This document shows, piece after piece, positions 8,538-17,271 of a stretch of DNA of 64,000 nt. The stretch is from Tessaracoccus rhinocerotis (GTDB lineage Bacteria > Actinomycetota > Actinomycetes > Propionibacteriales > Propionibacteriaceae): assembly GCF_007197885.1 (NCBI RefSeq), contig NZ_VKKG01000006.1, forward strand, positions 62,001 to 126,000, in the 5' to 3' direction. A program made the translations under genes and the position numbers. The notes below the pieces were generated by a model. That model did no database searches. It was not told the origin of the DNA and saw only the letters and a program-made list of their open reading frames with translations. Within the stretch, counting starts at the first letter, position 1; each line of letters starts with the position of its first letter.

Positions 8538-10157
8538 TCAGCCCACGGTGACCTTGAGCACCGCGATCGGCCGCTCGAACTTCGAGACCCGCGCAGCCAC
8601 CTGCGCCTCCCACTCCCCCGCAGCCGGGAGGTCCACCGTGGCGGCCCAGGAACCATCCGGCCGCGGCTCCACCACCGCGGCGACGGGGCCGAGGTCCTGC
8701 TCCGGGAGCCGGAACGAGACCGCCACGTCGCCGGACTCGACGGCCGCGCCGTCGAACAGGAGCGTGAACGAGAACGTGTTGGTGCCCACCGCGCTGGGGG
8801 CCAACGACCCCTCCACGGCCAGCCCCTGCGACTGCACCGAGACCTGCTGCGCGCCGTGCAGGTGGCCGTGGGAGGGGCTGGTGTTGGCGAGGAAGCCGGT
8901 CAGCAGCGCCACCGCCACCAACAGGGCCGCCTCGTAGCGCAGCGCGCGGAAGAACCTCAGCAGCGACCGGCTGGTCGGCAACAGCCTGAACCGCACCCAC
9001 GTCGCCAGGAGCACCACGGCCGCCACCACCATCACCTTGACCAGCAGCAACCGGCCGTAGGGGGTCCCCACCAGGTTCTCGAACGAGCCGAGCACCAGCA
9101 CGGCCATCCCGGTCCCGGTGACCGCCAGCAGCGCCACCGCCCCCAGCGCCGCCCGGGAGAACCTGACCAGCGCGGCCCGGGCCTCGTCCCTGCCTGGTCG
9201 AGAATGGAGGAACAGCAGCATCGCCAACAGCCCGCCGAACCAGAACGACCCGGCCAGCAGGTGCCCGGCGTCGGCCACCAGCATGACGGGCGGGTTGTAC
9301 GCGAGGGTGTGCCCGACCAGCGCCGGGGACACGGCCGCCGCGCCGGCCAGCCCAACGGCGAGCCCGCCCCGGGGTGCGAGGCCGCCGGTGCGCGCTCCGC
9401 CGAGCAGGTGCGCTGACCAGCCGAGCACCACCACCAGGATCGCGACCGCCACCACGGGCCAGGAGACGCCGGGAGCCCAGGCGCCGGGGTCGAACACCGC
9501 AGCGAGGGCTGCCCCCACCACCCTGAGGCCGGAGGCAGGCACGAGGAGCACCGCCGCGCCCCCGGCCACGGCGAGGCTCCAGCGCTCCGCCACCAGTAGC
9601 GATCTGGAGGACGCCCCGGCGCCGCGCAGGACCAGCCGGGTGGCGAACACGAGGCCGGCGAACGCCAGCAGACCGAGGTAGAGCAGACCGCTCAGGACCC
9701 GCACCAGCAGCTCGGTGGCAGCCGGGGTCCCGGAGGCAGCCGACGGTGCGGCGCCCGGGGCGGCGTCGCCGACGGTGAAGGACACGACCCCGCTGACGGG
9801 GTGGCCGTCGGCCGACGCCACCCGGTAGGCGACGGCGTGGCTCGCGTCGGCGGCCAGCTCCGGCAGCTCGACGATGACGGTGGCGTCGGTGACGGTGGCA
9901 CGCAGGGGTGTCGGGTCGGCGTTGGCGGCGAGCAGCCGGATCGCGCCGTCGATGAGGCCGACGGGTTCGTTGAAGCGCAGCTCGAGCGTGGCGGGCGCCT
10001 CGGCGAGGGCCGCGCCGTCGGAGGGGGTGGTGGAGACCAGCTCGGCGTGGGCGGCGGCGGGCTGGGTGGGGCCGAGGAGGGTGAGCAGCGCCAGGAGCAC
10101 GGGGGCGAGGAGCCGCAGCCCGCGCGTCCCGGGCCGGCTCGGTGCTGCGGCTGTCAT
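8538..10157 (-). CDS. CopC-CopD fusion copper resistance protein
   Basis: A 539-aa protein. A signal peptide ends at AAA-HAEL, leaving an N-terminal His as in mature CopC. The CopC domain (residues ~37-135, HAELVSTTPSDGAALAEAP ... ASADGHPVSG) keeps the His and DGH residues that bind Cu(II). Eight or so membrane helices of the CopD type follow (~150-440), then a C-terminal beta-rich YtkA-like or FixH-like region (~445-539). CopC/CopD are known to bind and move copper across the membrane. It overlaps the YcnI-like gene by 4 nt and is the last gene of a three-gene leftward operon behind operator 2. Confidence 0.88.
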   Translation of the reverse strand: MTAAAPSRPGTRGLRLLAPVLLALLTLLGPTQPAAAHAELVSTTPSDGAALAEAPATLELRFNEPVGLIDGAIRLLAANADPTPLRATVTDATVIVELPELAADASHAVAYRVASADGHPVSGVVSFTVGDAAPGAAPSAASGTPAATELLVRVLSGLLYLGLLAFAGLVFATRLVLRGAGASSRSLLVAERWSLAVAGGAAVLLVPASGLRVVGAALAAVFDPGAWAPGVSWPVVAVAILVVVLGWSAHLLGGARTGGLAPRGGLAVGLAGAAAVSPALVGHTLAYNPPVMLVADAGHLLAGSFWFGGLLAMLLFLHSRPGRDEARAALVRFSRAALGAVALLAVTGTGMAVLVLGSFENLVGTPYGRLLLVKVMVVAAVVLLATWVRFRLLPTSRSLLRFFRALRYEAALLVAVALLTGFLANTSPSHGHLHGAQQVSVQSQGLAVEGSLAPSAVGTNTFSFTLLFDGAAVESGDVAVSFRLPEQDLGPVAAVVEPRPDGSWAATVDLPAAGEWEAQVAARVSKFERPIAVLKVTVG

Positions 10158-10933
10158 GACCCCTTGCGGGAGCGCACCAGCGCCGTCGCCCCGACCGCGA
10201 TCCCCAGCACGCCGGCAGCGAGTGCCGTCACGCTCCAGGCGTCCGGGCCGGAGGCCCGCGCGCCACCGGCGCTCGCGTCGTCGTGGCCGTGTCCGGTTCC
10301 CTCGGCGACGGCCAGGGACGGTGCGGGCAGGGCCAGGTCGTGCGGGTCCTGGCCCTCGGCGGGGATCTCAACCCACGCGGACTCCCCGTCCTCGCAGGTC
10401 TGGACCACCGGGAAGTAGAGCGTGGTCCCGGCGGCTTCCGCGGGCAGCTGCACCGCCAGCTCCAGGACGTCGCGCTGGCCGTCGGGCAGCCGCTCGAGCG
10501 CGGTCCAGACCACCTCGGCGACCCGCTGCGTCACCTCATTGCCGTGGCCGTCGACCACCGGCGGCTCGAGCGTCTCCGTGACGGTCTCGACCGTGTAGAA
10601 CGGGTTCCGGGTGGGCGTGACCGAGTTGATCCCGTCGGGGAGCAGGATGCCGAGTTCGGTGGTGGGCGATCCGTCGCAGCCGTGCGGGACGCTGAAGGAG
10701 AGCACGGCGTGGGCGCCGGCCTCGTCGGTGCTGGCGGTCACGCCGACGTGGGCCGACGCCACCCCGGCCCCCACCCAGCCGAGGCCGAGCGCGCCGGCGG
10801 CCATCGCCGTCGCGACCCGCGCCCGACCCGACACGCCGCGTCGATCGGTCGCAGGGGTGGGCCGCCACCCCCGGTCCGGAAATCGACGGCGTGTCCGGTC
10901 GGCCCGGGCGTGCCCGGCAACGTCGTGGTCCAT
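10154..10933 (-). CDS. YcnI-like (DUF1775) copper-binding envelope protein
   Basis: A 259-aa protein with an unusually long, Arg-rich N-terminal stretch (~40 residues) before a signal-peptide core (VATAMAAGALGLGWVGAGVASA) and a mature N terminus AHVGVTAS. Exported YcnI proteins bind Cu(II) through the N-terminal His after cleavage. The DUF1775 beta domain is followed by a His-containing linker and a C-terminal anchor helix (WSVTALAAGVLGIAVGATALV). ATG 10933 is preferred over the upstream TTG because GGAGGAG lies 6-12 nt upstream. It sits between the DUF5134-like gene (18-nt gap) and copC-copD (ATGA overlap), so a copper role is well supported by context. Confidence 0.85.
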   Translation of the reverse strand: MDHDVAGHARADRTRRRFPDRGWRPTPATDRRGVSGRARVATAMAAGALGLGWVGAGVASAHVGVTASTDEAGAHAVLSFSVPHGCDGSPTTELGILLPDGINSVTPTRNPFYTVETVTETLEPPVVDGHGNEVTQRVAEVVWTALERLPDGQRDVLELAVQLPAEAAGTTLYFPVVQTCEDGESAWVEIPAEGQDPHDLALPAPSLAVAEGTGHGHDDASAGGARASGPDAWSVTALAAGVLGIAVGATALVRSRKGS

Positions 10934-10951
10934 CAGGTGCTCCTCCAAGTC

Positions 10952-11536
10952 TCAGCCCAACATCATCCAGCACATCGCGGCCATGCCCGCGCTCATCACA
11001 ACGCCCGATCCGGCGTCCACCGGTCCGGGCAGCACCGTCCTCGGCCGGCGCAGCGCGTCGAACGTTTCCACCAGCAGCGCCACCGCGGAGACGGCCATCG
11101 CCGCCGTCACCGCCGTGCCGGTCAGCACCGCCCCGGCCCCGAGCGCTGCGTGGTGGTGGGTGATCGGCGCGTCCCCGGTGGGTGCCATCACCACCAACAT
11201 CCACACCATCGCCAGCATGCTCGCGGCGTGGGACACCTGGTGGAGCGGGCCGTGGCAGCCGGTGTCGAAGTGGGACACGCGCCCGGTGGCCAGCAGCACG
11301 GCGAGCACGACGAACCAGGCCGCCCCGGCGGAGAAGACCAGTACCTGGGGCAGCGCCGGGAGGTACCCCCACCACGGCCACGCCATGGCGACCATCACGA
11401 CGGCCATCAAGAGGTGCAGCAGGTGCATCACCGCCTGCAGGGGCTTGCGGATCTCCGCCACGACGCGCCCCACCAGATAGCAGGCGAGCAGCCCGAAGGC
11501 GACGGTGAACGCCCACCGCGTGAGTGGTTCGTCCAC
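10952..11536 (-). CDS. DUF5134-like polytopic membrane protein of copper operon
   Basis: A 194-aa membrane protein with about six helices. His and Met are concentrated near helix ends (SHFDTGCHGPLHQVSHAASMLAMVWML; PITHHHAALG; MSAGMAAMCWMMLG), as expected for copper contact. It resembles the actinobacterial DUF5134 family, whose function is not established. GTG 11536 is chosen because AGAAGG lies about 7 nt upstream, and a longer reading would run through the operator at 11554-11566. It is the first gene of the operon with YcnI-like and CopC-CopD genes and is divergent from CopD-CtaG/copA. A role in copper handling is inferred. Confidence 0.72.
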   Translation of the reverse strand: MDEPLTRWAFTVAFGLLACYLVGRVVAEIRKPLQAVMHLLHLLMAVVMVAMAWPWWGYLPALPQVLVFSAGAAWFVVLAVLLATGRVSHFDTGCHGPLHQVSHAASMLAMVWMLVVMAPTGDAPITHHHAALGAGAVLTGTAVTAAMAVSAVALLVETFDALRRPRTVLPGPVDAGSGVVMSAGMAAMCWMMLG

Positions 11537-11553
11537 CTCCGCACCCTTCTGTT

Positions 11554-11566
11554 CTACAAGTTGTAG
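11554..11566. promoter_or_regulatory. BlaI/CopY-type operator 2 (leftward copper operon)
   Basis: CTACA-AGT-TGTAG is a perfect dyad 18 bp before the GTG of the DUF5134-like gene. Read on the minus strand it runs into TAGAAC, a plausible -10 box, so repressor binding would block the leftward promoter. The centre lies 46 bp from operator 3. Confidence 0.8.
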
Positions 11567-11599
11567 TGGAACGCTAGCAGCAAGCGGATACCCCCACAA

Positions 11600-11612
11600 C
11601 TACGTGTTGTAG
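11600..11612. promoter_or_regulatory. BlaI/CopY-type operator 3 (rightward copper operon)
   Basis: CTACG-TGT-TGTAG matches the other two operators with one change in the left arm. It continues into TAGAGT (11610-11615), the same operator/-10 fusion seen at blaI, and precedes the CopD-CtaG and copA genes. Confidence 0.75.
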
Positions 11613-11641
11613 AGTTGCGGCGGTCGATCAAGGACGGTGCC

Positions 11642-11749
11642 GTGAGGGTTGAGCAAGTGGCGGAGCGGGTCCGTCGGGCAGGGAACGTACGCCGGGACAT
11701 CCCGACGGCGCAGCAGCGCGTCGCGCTGAGCGGAGGGCCGGCAACTTGA
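11642..11749 (+). CDS. Possible 35-aa leader ORF before CopD-CtaG
   Basis: GTG 11642, preceded by AAGGACGG, opens a 35-codon frame whose TGA (11747-11749) overlaps the TTG start of the next gene (TTGA). The product is basic (VEQVAERVRRAGNVRRD) and has no Cys, Met or His cluster. The start-stop overlap suggests translational coupling, but a chance ORF or a decayed regulator fragment is equally possible. Confidence 0.3.
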   Translation: MRVEQVAERVRRAGNVRRDIPTAQQRVALSGGPAT

Positions 11750-13791
11750 CCGCCACCACCGCTACCCGCGCGACCACCCCAACCAGCCGCGTCCCCGGCG
11801 CACTCGTGGCGCTCGTGGCCGTCGGCCTGCTCCTGGCCGTTCCCGTCGTCACCACCGCCGTCCTGGGCGCAGCACCCTACGAACAGATCGTCCGCGTCTT
11901 CCCCGGTCCCTTCGTCGCCATCACCGCCACGGTGCTGCGGGCGATGGCCGACGGCGCCGCCCTGGTCAGCGTGGGCGCCATCGTCGTGCTGCTGTTCCTG
12001 CGCGACGCCACGTCCAAACAGGCCCAGGACCTGGGCTCGTCCTTCGAACTCCGCGTGCTGCAGCGCGCCTCCGGGCTCTGGATGCTGGCAGTGGCCGGGC
12101 TGATGCTGTTCGACCCGCTCGACACCTCCGGCGTCGACCTCGCCCAGGTCCTGATGCCCGGCGCGCTGGCCTACGTCCAGACCGCCGCCTACGCGCCGCT
12201 GTCGGTGTTCGTGCAGTTCTTCGGCGCCACCGTCGTCACCCTCGGCGCCCACTTCGCCCGCCGCTGGACGGGGCTGCTGTTCCCGCTGCTGGCAGCCACG
12301 TGGGCCGTGCTGGCGCCCGTCGTCGTCGGCCATGTGCTGGTCGGACCCGACCACGACCTGGGCGGCGACGCCATGGTGATCCAGCTGTTCGCCACCCAGT
12401 CCCTGTTCGGGGTGCTGGCCGTGTTGGCGCTGCGGGCCTGGTCCGGGCGCGAGATCACTCCGGGGATCCGCCGGCGCACCGCCCTGCTGGGCGCGGTGGC
12501 GGTGCCCGTGATCGTCGTCACCGACGTCATCCTCGCCGTCTTCCTGCTGGCGGGCTCGGGCCTGTTCAGCTCCCTGAGCGGCTGGTTCATCGTCGCCCGC
12601 TGGGTGTGCCTGGCCGTGCTGGTGGTGACCGGGGCGCTGTCCACGGGCGGTGTCCTTGGGCGCGACGCCGACGCCCCCGCCCCGTCGCAGGCCCGCGTGC
12701 GCGTGGCGCTGTCCGTGGCCGCGCTGGCGATCGCGGGCTGGGTGGGGGTCACCGTCGCCCACCTGCGCGTCCCCACGCCGCAGTACTTCGAGCCGACGAG
12801 CATCGCGCAGACCTTCCTGGGCTTCGACGTCGACGCCGCACCGACGGCGCTGGTGCTGTTCGGGCAGTGGCGGGTGAACCTGCTGCTGCTGGCCATCGCG
12901 GTGGCCGCCATGGTCGCGTACTTCGTGGCCCTGCGCGCGGCCCGGCGCCGCGGCGTCGAGTGGCCGCTGGGCCGCACGATCGCATGGTCGCTGGGCTGGG
13001 CGCTGGTGGTGTTCGCCACCAGCTCCGGGTTCGGCCGGTACTCCGCCCCGCACTTCGGCATCCACATGATGGTGCACATGTCGCTGAGCATGATGGCGCC
13101 GGTGCTGCTGGTGCTCGGCGGCTTCCTCACCCTCCTGCTGCGCGCCAGCAAGGCCGACTCCGGGGCGCAGCACAACCTGCACGACTGGGTCAGCTGGGCG
13201 ATGGGCTGGCGGGTGGTTCGGTTCCTCTACAACCCGCTGATCGTGTTCGTCTCGTTCATCGGGTCCTACTACCTGCTCTACCTCACCGACCTGTTCGGGA
13301 CGATGGTGCGCTACCACTGGGCGCACCAGCTGATGAACGTGCACTTCCTGCTGGTCGGGTACCTGTACTACGGCCTGATCATCGGCGTGGACCGCGCCCC
13401 GAAGCCGCTGCCGCACCTCGGCCGGCTGGGGCTGATCATGGCCGCCATGCCGTTCCACGCGTTCTTCGGCGTGATCCTGATGGGCAGCCAGTCCATCATC
13501 GCCGCCACCTTCTACACCTACCTCGACCAGCCCTGGATGGACCTGCCGGCCGCGCAGGAACTCGGTGGTGGTGTGGCCTGGGCGGGCGGTGAGATCCCGG
13601 CGCTGGTGGTGATCATCGCCCTCGGCATCCAGTGGGCCAAGCAGGACCGCAAGGAGGCCGCCCGCAAGGACCGGCACCTGGACTCCGGCCGCGACCAGGA
13701 GTTCGAGGACTACAACGCCATGCTCGCGCGGCTCGCCCAGCGCAACCCGCAGGCACCCAAGGCCCCCGTGAAGGAGGATCCGCAGCCGTGA
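11746..13791 (+). CDS. CopD-CtaG fusion membrane protein (copper transport / cytochrome oxidase assembly)
   Basis: A 681-aa membrane protein with about 14 helices. The N-terminal half (residues ~20-350) resembles CopD; the C-terminal half (~395-640) is a caa3-type CtaG domain with the His/Met-rich segment HFGIHMMVHMSLSMMAP and conserved HWAHQLMNVHF. CtaG/CopD families deliver copper across the membrane or to cytochrome oxidase. The TTG start at 11746 is supported by GGAGGG 8 nt upstream. Its stop overlaps the GTG of copA (GTGA). Operator 3 lies upstream, placing it in the BlaI-controlled copper regulon. Confidence 0.87.
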   Translation: MTATTATRATTPTSRVPGALVALVAVGLLLAVPVVTTAVLGAAPYEQIVRVFPGPFVAITATVLRAMADGAALVSVGAIVVLLFLRDATSKQAQDLGSSFELRVLQRASGLWMLAVAGLMLFDPLDTSGVDLAQVLMPGALAYVQTAAYAPLSVFVQFFGATVVTLGAHFARRWTGLLFPLLAATWAVLAPVVVGHVLVGPDHDLGGDAMVIQLFATQSLFGVLAVLALRAWSGREITPGIRRRTALLGAVAVPVIVVTDVILAVFLLAGSGLFSSLSGWFIVARWVCLAVLVVTGALSTGGVLGRDADAPAPSQARVRVALSVAALAIAGWVGVTVAHLRVPTPQYFEPTSIAQTFLGFDVDAAPTALVLFGQWRVNLLLLAIAVAAMVAYFVALRAARRRGVEWPLGRTIAWSLGWALVVFATSSGFGRYSAPHFGIHMMVHMSLSMMAPVLLVLGGFLTLLLRASKADSGAQHNLHDWVSWAMGWRVVRFLYNPLIVFVSFIGSYYLLYLTDLFGTMVRYHWAHQLMNVHFLLVGYLYYGLIIGVDRAPKPLPHLGRLGLIMAAMPFHAFFGVILMGSQSIIAATFYTYLDQPWMDLPAAQELGGGVAWAGGEIPALVVIIALGIQWAKQDRKEAARKDRHLDSGRDQEFEDYNAMLARLAQRNPQAPKAPVKEDPQP

Positions 13792-16043
13792 CCCTGGACA
13801 CCAGTGCCCCCGCAGCGCAGGAGATGATCGAGCTCGACATCTCCGGGATGACGTGCGCCGCGTGCGCGAACCGCGTCGAGAAGACCCTCAACAAGCTCGA
13901 GGACGTCTCCGCGACGGTGAACTACGCCACCGCCCGCGCCCACGTCACCGGCTACGGCGCCCACGGCGTCGAGAAAGTCCTCGCCCAGGTGGAGAAGGCC
14001 GGCTACGGCGCCCACGTCCACGACGGCGCCGACGACGAGTGGTCGAAGCGGGCCACCGAGGACCGGATCGTCTCGCTGCGACGCCGCCTGATCCTGTCGG
14101 CCATCCTGACCGTGCCGCTGATGGACATCACCATCGTCCTCGCGCTGGTGCCGGACTGGCGCTTCCCCGGCTGGGAACTGCTGTGCATCCTGCTTGCCCT
14201 GCCCATCGTCACCTGGGCCGCCTGGCCGTTCCATCGCGCCACCCTGCGCAACCTCCGCCACGGCTCCGCGAGCATGGACACGCTGGTGTCCATCGGCATC
14301 GCGGCGTCCTTCGGCTGGGCCGTGGCCACCCTCCTGTTCGGCCTTGGCGAGGCCACCGACCCCGGCTTCTGGCTCGGCTTCGGGGCCACCCCCGAGGGCG
14401 CGAACTCGATCTACCTCGACGTCGCCGCCGGCATGACCACCTTCCAGCTGGCGGGCCGCTACTTCGAGACCCGCTCCCGGAGGCGGGCCGGCGACGTGCT
14501 GGGCGCCCTGAACGCGCTGGCCACCAGCACCGCGCGGGTGCTGCGCGACGGCGTCGAGTCCGTGGTGCCGATCGCCGAGCTCCGCAAGGGCGACACCTTC
14601 GTCGTGCTGCCCGGCGAGTCCATCCCCGCCGACGGCCGGATCCTGGTTGGCACAGCCGCCGTCGACACCTCGATGATGACGGGCGAGCCGATGCCCGTGC
14701 CGCGCGGTCCCGGCGACGACGTCACAGGCGGCACCATCTCCACCGACGCCCGGCTGGAGGTGGAGGCGCTCAAGGTGGGAGCCCACACCCAGCTCGCCCA
14801 GATGGCCGTCCTGACCGAGCAGGCACAGGCCCGCAAGTCCCGCGTCCAGAAGCTGGTCGACCGCATCACGGCCTGGTTCGTGCCCGTGGTGGTTGCGCTC
14901 GCGATCGTGGTGGGCCTGGTGTGGGTGCTGCTTGGGACCGCCCCTGTGGTGGCTTTCGGGATCGGCATCTCAGTGCTGATCATCGCCTGCCCCTGCGCAC
15001 TCGGCCTCGCGACCCCCACCGCGCTGATGGTGGGCATCGGCCGCGGCGCCACGCTCGGCATCCTGATCAAGGGCCACGATGCCCTCGAGGCCAGCGGCGG
15101 CATCACCACCGTCGTCCTCGACAAGACCGGCACCCTGACCAGCGGACGCATGAGCGTCGCCGAGGTCTCCGGTTTCACCGCCTCCGACGACGACGTCGTG
15201 GCCCTGGCCGCGGCCGTCGAGCGCGGCTCCGAGCACGCCATCGCCCGCGCCGTCGAGGCCGCCGCCGAGGAGCGCGCGCTCGTGCTGCGCCCGGCGACGG
15301 AGTTCCAGACCCTGCCCGGCCTCGGCGCCGCGGCACGGGTCGACGGTGCACGCGTCGTGGTGGGCAACCCGAAGCTGCTGGGCGAGCAGGACGTCGAGAT
15401 CACCCCCGCCGCGCAGGCGGCCATTGACCGCGCCGACGCCGAGGGTAACACCATCGTCCTGGTGGCCCGCGAAGGGGAGCTCGTCGGCCTGCTGGCGCTC
15501 ACCGACGCCATCAAGTCCGACGCCGCCCGCGCCGTCGCCGCACTCCACGAGCAGGGGCTCGAGACGGTGCTGTTGACCGGCGACTCGCAGCAGGCCGGCG
15601 AGCGCATCGCCCGCGAGCTCGGCATCGGCAGCGTACATGCCGGGGTGCTGCCGCAGGGCAAGGCCGACGTCGTGAAGGAGCTGCAGGCGCAGGGCAAGCG
15701 GGTCGCGATGGTGGGAGACGGCATCAACGACGCGATCGCGCTGGCCACCGCGGACCTGGGGCTCGGCGTGGTCACCGGCACCGACGTCGCCCTCAAGGCC
15801 GCCGACATCATCCTCGTGCGGGACGACCTGATGGTGATCGCCGACGCCATCGGGCTGTCGCGGAAGACGCTGCGCACCATCAAGGTGAACCTGTTCTGGG
15901 CGTTCGGCTACAACGTCGCCGCCATCCCCATCGCCGCCATCGGCCTGCTGAACCCGCTGATCGCGGCCGGGGCGATGTCCCTGTCCTCGGTGCTCGTCGT
16001 CCACAACAGCCTGCGCCTGCAGAACTACCGCAGGAAGCGCTGA
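13788..16043 (+). CDS. copA: Copper-exporting P1B-type ATPase
   Basis: A 751-aa P1B ATPase. It has one N-terminal heavy-metal domain (GMTCAACAN, CxxC at 23-26), the actuator motif TGEP, the transmembrane metal site CPC (around residue 401, ACPCALGLATPT), the phosphorylation motif DKTGTLT (D445) and GDGIND. CPC with NY and MSxSS residues in the last helices (AFGYN; MSLSSV) fits Cu(I) specificity. The N-domain motif reads SEHA rather than the usual SEHP. GTG 13788 overlaps the previous stop, with AAGGAGG 10 nt upstream. It is the export pump of the copper locus. Confidence 0.93.
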   Translation: MTLDTSAPAAQEMIELDISGMTCAACANRVEKTLNKLEDVSATVNYATARAHVTGYGAHGVEKVLAQVEKAGYGAHVHDGADDEWSKRATEDRIVSLRRRLILSAILTVPLMDITIVLALVPDWRFPGWELLCILLALPIVTWAAWPFHRATLRNLRHGSASMDTLVSIGIAASFGWAVATLLFGLGEATDPGFWLGFGATPEGANSIYLDVAAGMTTFQLAGRYFETRSRRRAGDVLGALNALATSTARVLRDGVESVVPIAELRKGDTFVVLPGESIPADGRILVGTAAVDTSMMTGEPMPVPRGPGDDVTGGTISTDARLEVEALKVGAHTQLAQMAVLTEQAQARKSRVQKLVDRITAWFVPVVVALAIVVGLVWVLLGTAPVVAFGIGISVLIIACPCALGLATPTALMVGIGRGATLGILIKGHDALEASGGITTVVLDKTGTLTSGRMSVAEVSGFTASDDDVVALAAAVERGSEHAIARAVEAAAEERALVLRPATEFQTLPGLGAAARVDGARVVVGNPKLLGEQDVEITPAAQAAIDRADAEGNTIVLVAREGELVGLLALTDAIKSDAARAVAALHEQGLETVLLTGDSQQAGERIARELGIGSVHAGVLPQGKADVVKELQAQGKRVAMVGDGINDAIALATADLGLGVVTGTDVALKAADIILVRDDLMVIADAIGLSRKTLRTIKVNLFWAFGYNVAAIPIAAIGLLNPLIAAGAMSLSSVLVVHNSLRLQNYRRKR

Positions 16044-16173
16044 CGGCCCTATCCTCCTTCTCGGGAAGTGCGCTCCCGACACCCGAATCCGCGTCACTGG
16101 TTGGGCTTTGGGCGCCCGCCCGTTCGGACGGGAGTAACGTTTCAATCGAGACTCAAGGAAGAGGTGTACAACT

Positions 16174-17112
16174 GTGAAGACATTCACGCTGCCCGGAACC
16201 GACATCGTCGCCCCCAACGTCGTCCTCGGACTGATGCGCATCGAGAACAAGAGCGACGACGAGATCCGGGAGTTGACGCGTACGGCGCGCGACGAGGGGA
16301 TCGACTTCTTCGACCACGCCGACATCTACGGGACCGGCATCCACACCTGCGAGCGCCGCTGGGCCGAGGCGATGCAGCTGAGCCCGTCGGAGCGCGAGCA
16401 GGTCACCATCCAGACCAAGGCCGGCATCATCAAGGACGGGCCGTACTACGACTTCTCCTACCAGCACCTGGTCTCGTCGGTCGAGGGCTCGCTGGAGGCG
16501 CTGGAGACCGACTACATCGACATCCTGCTCCTCCACCGCAGTGATGCCCTCGTCGAACCCGAGGAGGTGGCCCGCGCGCTGGACGAGCTCCACAGCTCCG
16601 GCAAGGTGCGCCACTTCGGCGTCTCGAACCACACGCCGGGCCAGATCGAGCTGTTGAAGAAGTACGTGCAGCAGCCCCTCGTCGCCAACCAGCTGCAGCT
16701 GTCCATCGGCCACGCGGCGCTGCTGGCGCAGGGCATCGCGATCAACGTCGAGGGCCGCCAGGAGGCGTACAACCTCGACGGCGGCGGCATCGTCGACTAC
16801 TGCCGCCTCAACGACATCACGATCCAGGCGTGGTCCCCCATGCAGACCCGGGTACCGGACCGCCACGTGTTCCTCGGTTCGGAGCACCACCCGCAGCTGA
16901 ACGCGATGATCGACGAACTCGCCGCCAAGTACGACGTCGAGCCCGAGGCCATCGCCACCGGCTGGATCACCCGTCACCCCGCCGGCATGCAGGTGGTCCT
17001 CGGTACGACGACGCCCGCGCGCGTCTCGGCGTCGGCGAAGGGCTCCGAGATCCCGCTCACCCGCCCCGAGTGGTACGGGCTGATGCAGAAAGCCGGATAC
17101 CTGATCCCCTGA
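16174..17112 (+). CDS. Aldo/keto reductase (YdhF-like)
   Basis: A 312-aa NADPH-dependent oxidoreductase of the aldo/keto reductase superfamily. The catalytic tetrad is visible: Asp and Tyr in FFDHADIYG, Lys in IQTKAGI and His in LLHRSD. The overall pattern (VLGLMRI start; SPMQTR in the C-terminal half) is closest to the YdhF group, whose substrates are poorly known. It starts with GTG 16174 behind AAGGAAGAGG; a TAACGT hexamer at 16135-16140 may be the -10 box. It is separated from the next operon by a long inverted repeat, so it is probably a single-gene unit. Confidence 0.88.
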   Translation: MKTFTLPGTDIVAPNVVLGLMRIENKSDDEIRELTRTARDEGIDFFDHADIYGTGIHTCERRWAEAMQLSPSEREQVTIQTKAGIIKDGPYYDFSYQHLVSSVEGSLEALETDYIDILLLHRSDALVEPEEVARALDELHSSGKVRHFGVSNHTPGQIELLKKYVQQPLVANQLQLSIGHAALLAQGIAINVEGRQEAYNLDGGGIVDYCRLNDITIQAWSPMQTRVPDRHVFLGSEHHPQLNAMIDELAAKYDVEPEAIATGWITRHPAGMQVVLGTTTPARVSASAKGSEIPLTRPEWYGLMQKAGYLIP

Positions 17113-17131
17113 CGCGGGAGGCCGCCTCCGG

Positions 17132-17199
17132 TTCGCGCCCGTCTTGTTCGTTCTCGCCCGTCCTACAGCTCGGGCGAGAACGAACAAGACAGGCGCGAA
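17132..17199. repeat. Long inverted repeat (29-bp arms, 10-nt loop), probable strong hairpin
   Basis: Arms 17132-17160 and 17171-17199 are complementary at 28 of 29 positions (mismatch C17140/A17191) around the loop 17161-17170. It lies 20 nt after the aldo/keto reductase stop and 73 nt before the next start. The stem is far longer than a normal terminator and lacks a clear U tract. It may be a terminator, a dispersed palindromic repeat, or both. Confidence 0.85.
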
Positions 17200-17271
17200 T
17201 CCAGGAGAGCCCCGTTCGCCGGTTCGCCCGGTTCTGCCGCGGATGCACCCTCGGACCGGTAGACATGACGC

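Noticed and set aside
11554-13677. Minus-strand frame of 707 codons opposite CopD-CtaG
   Set aside because: His/Gln/Arg-rich shadow of a membrane protein gene; no start site or homology.
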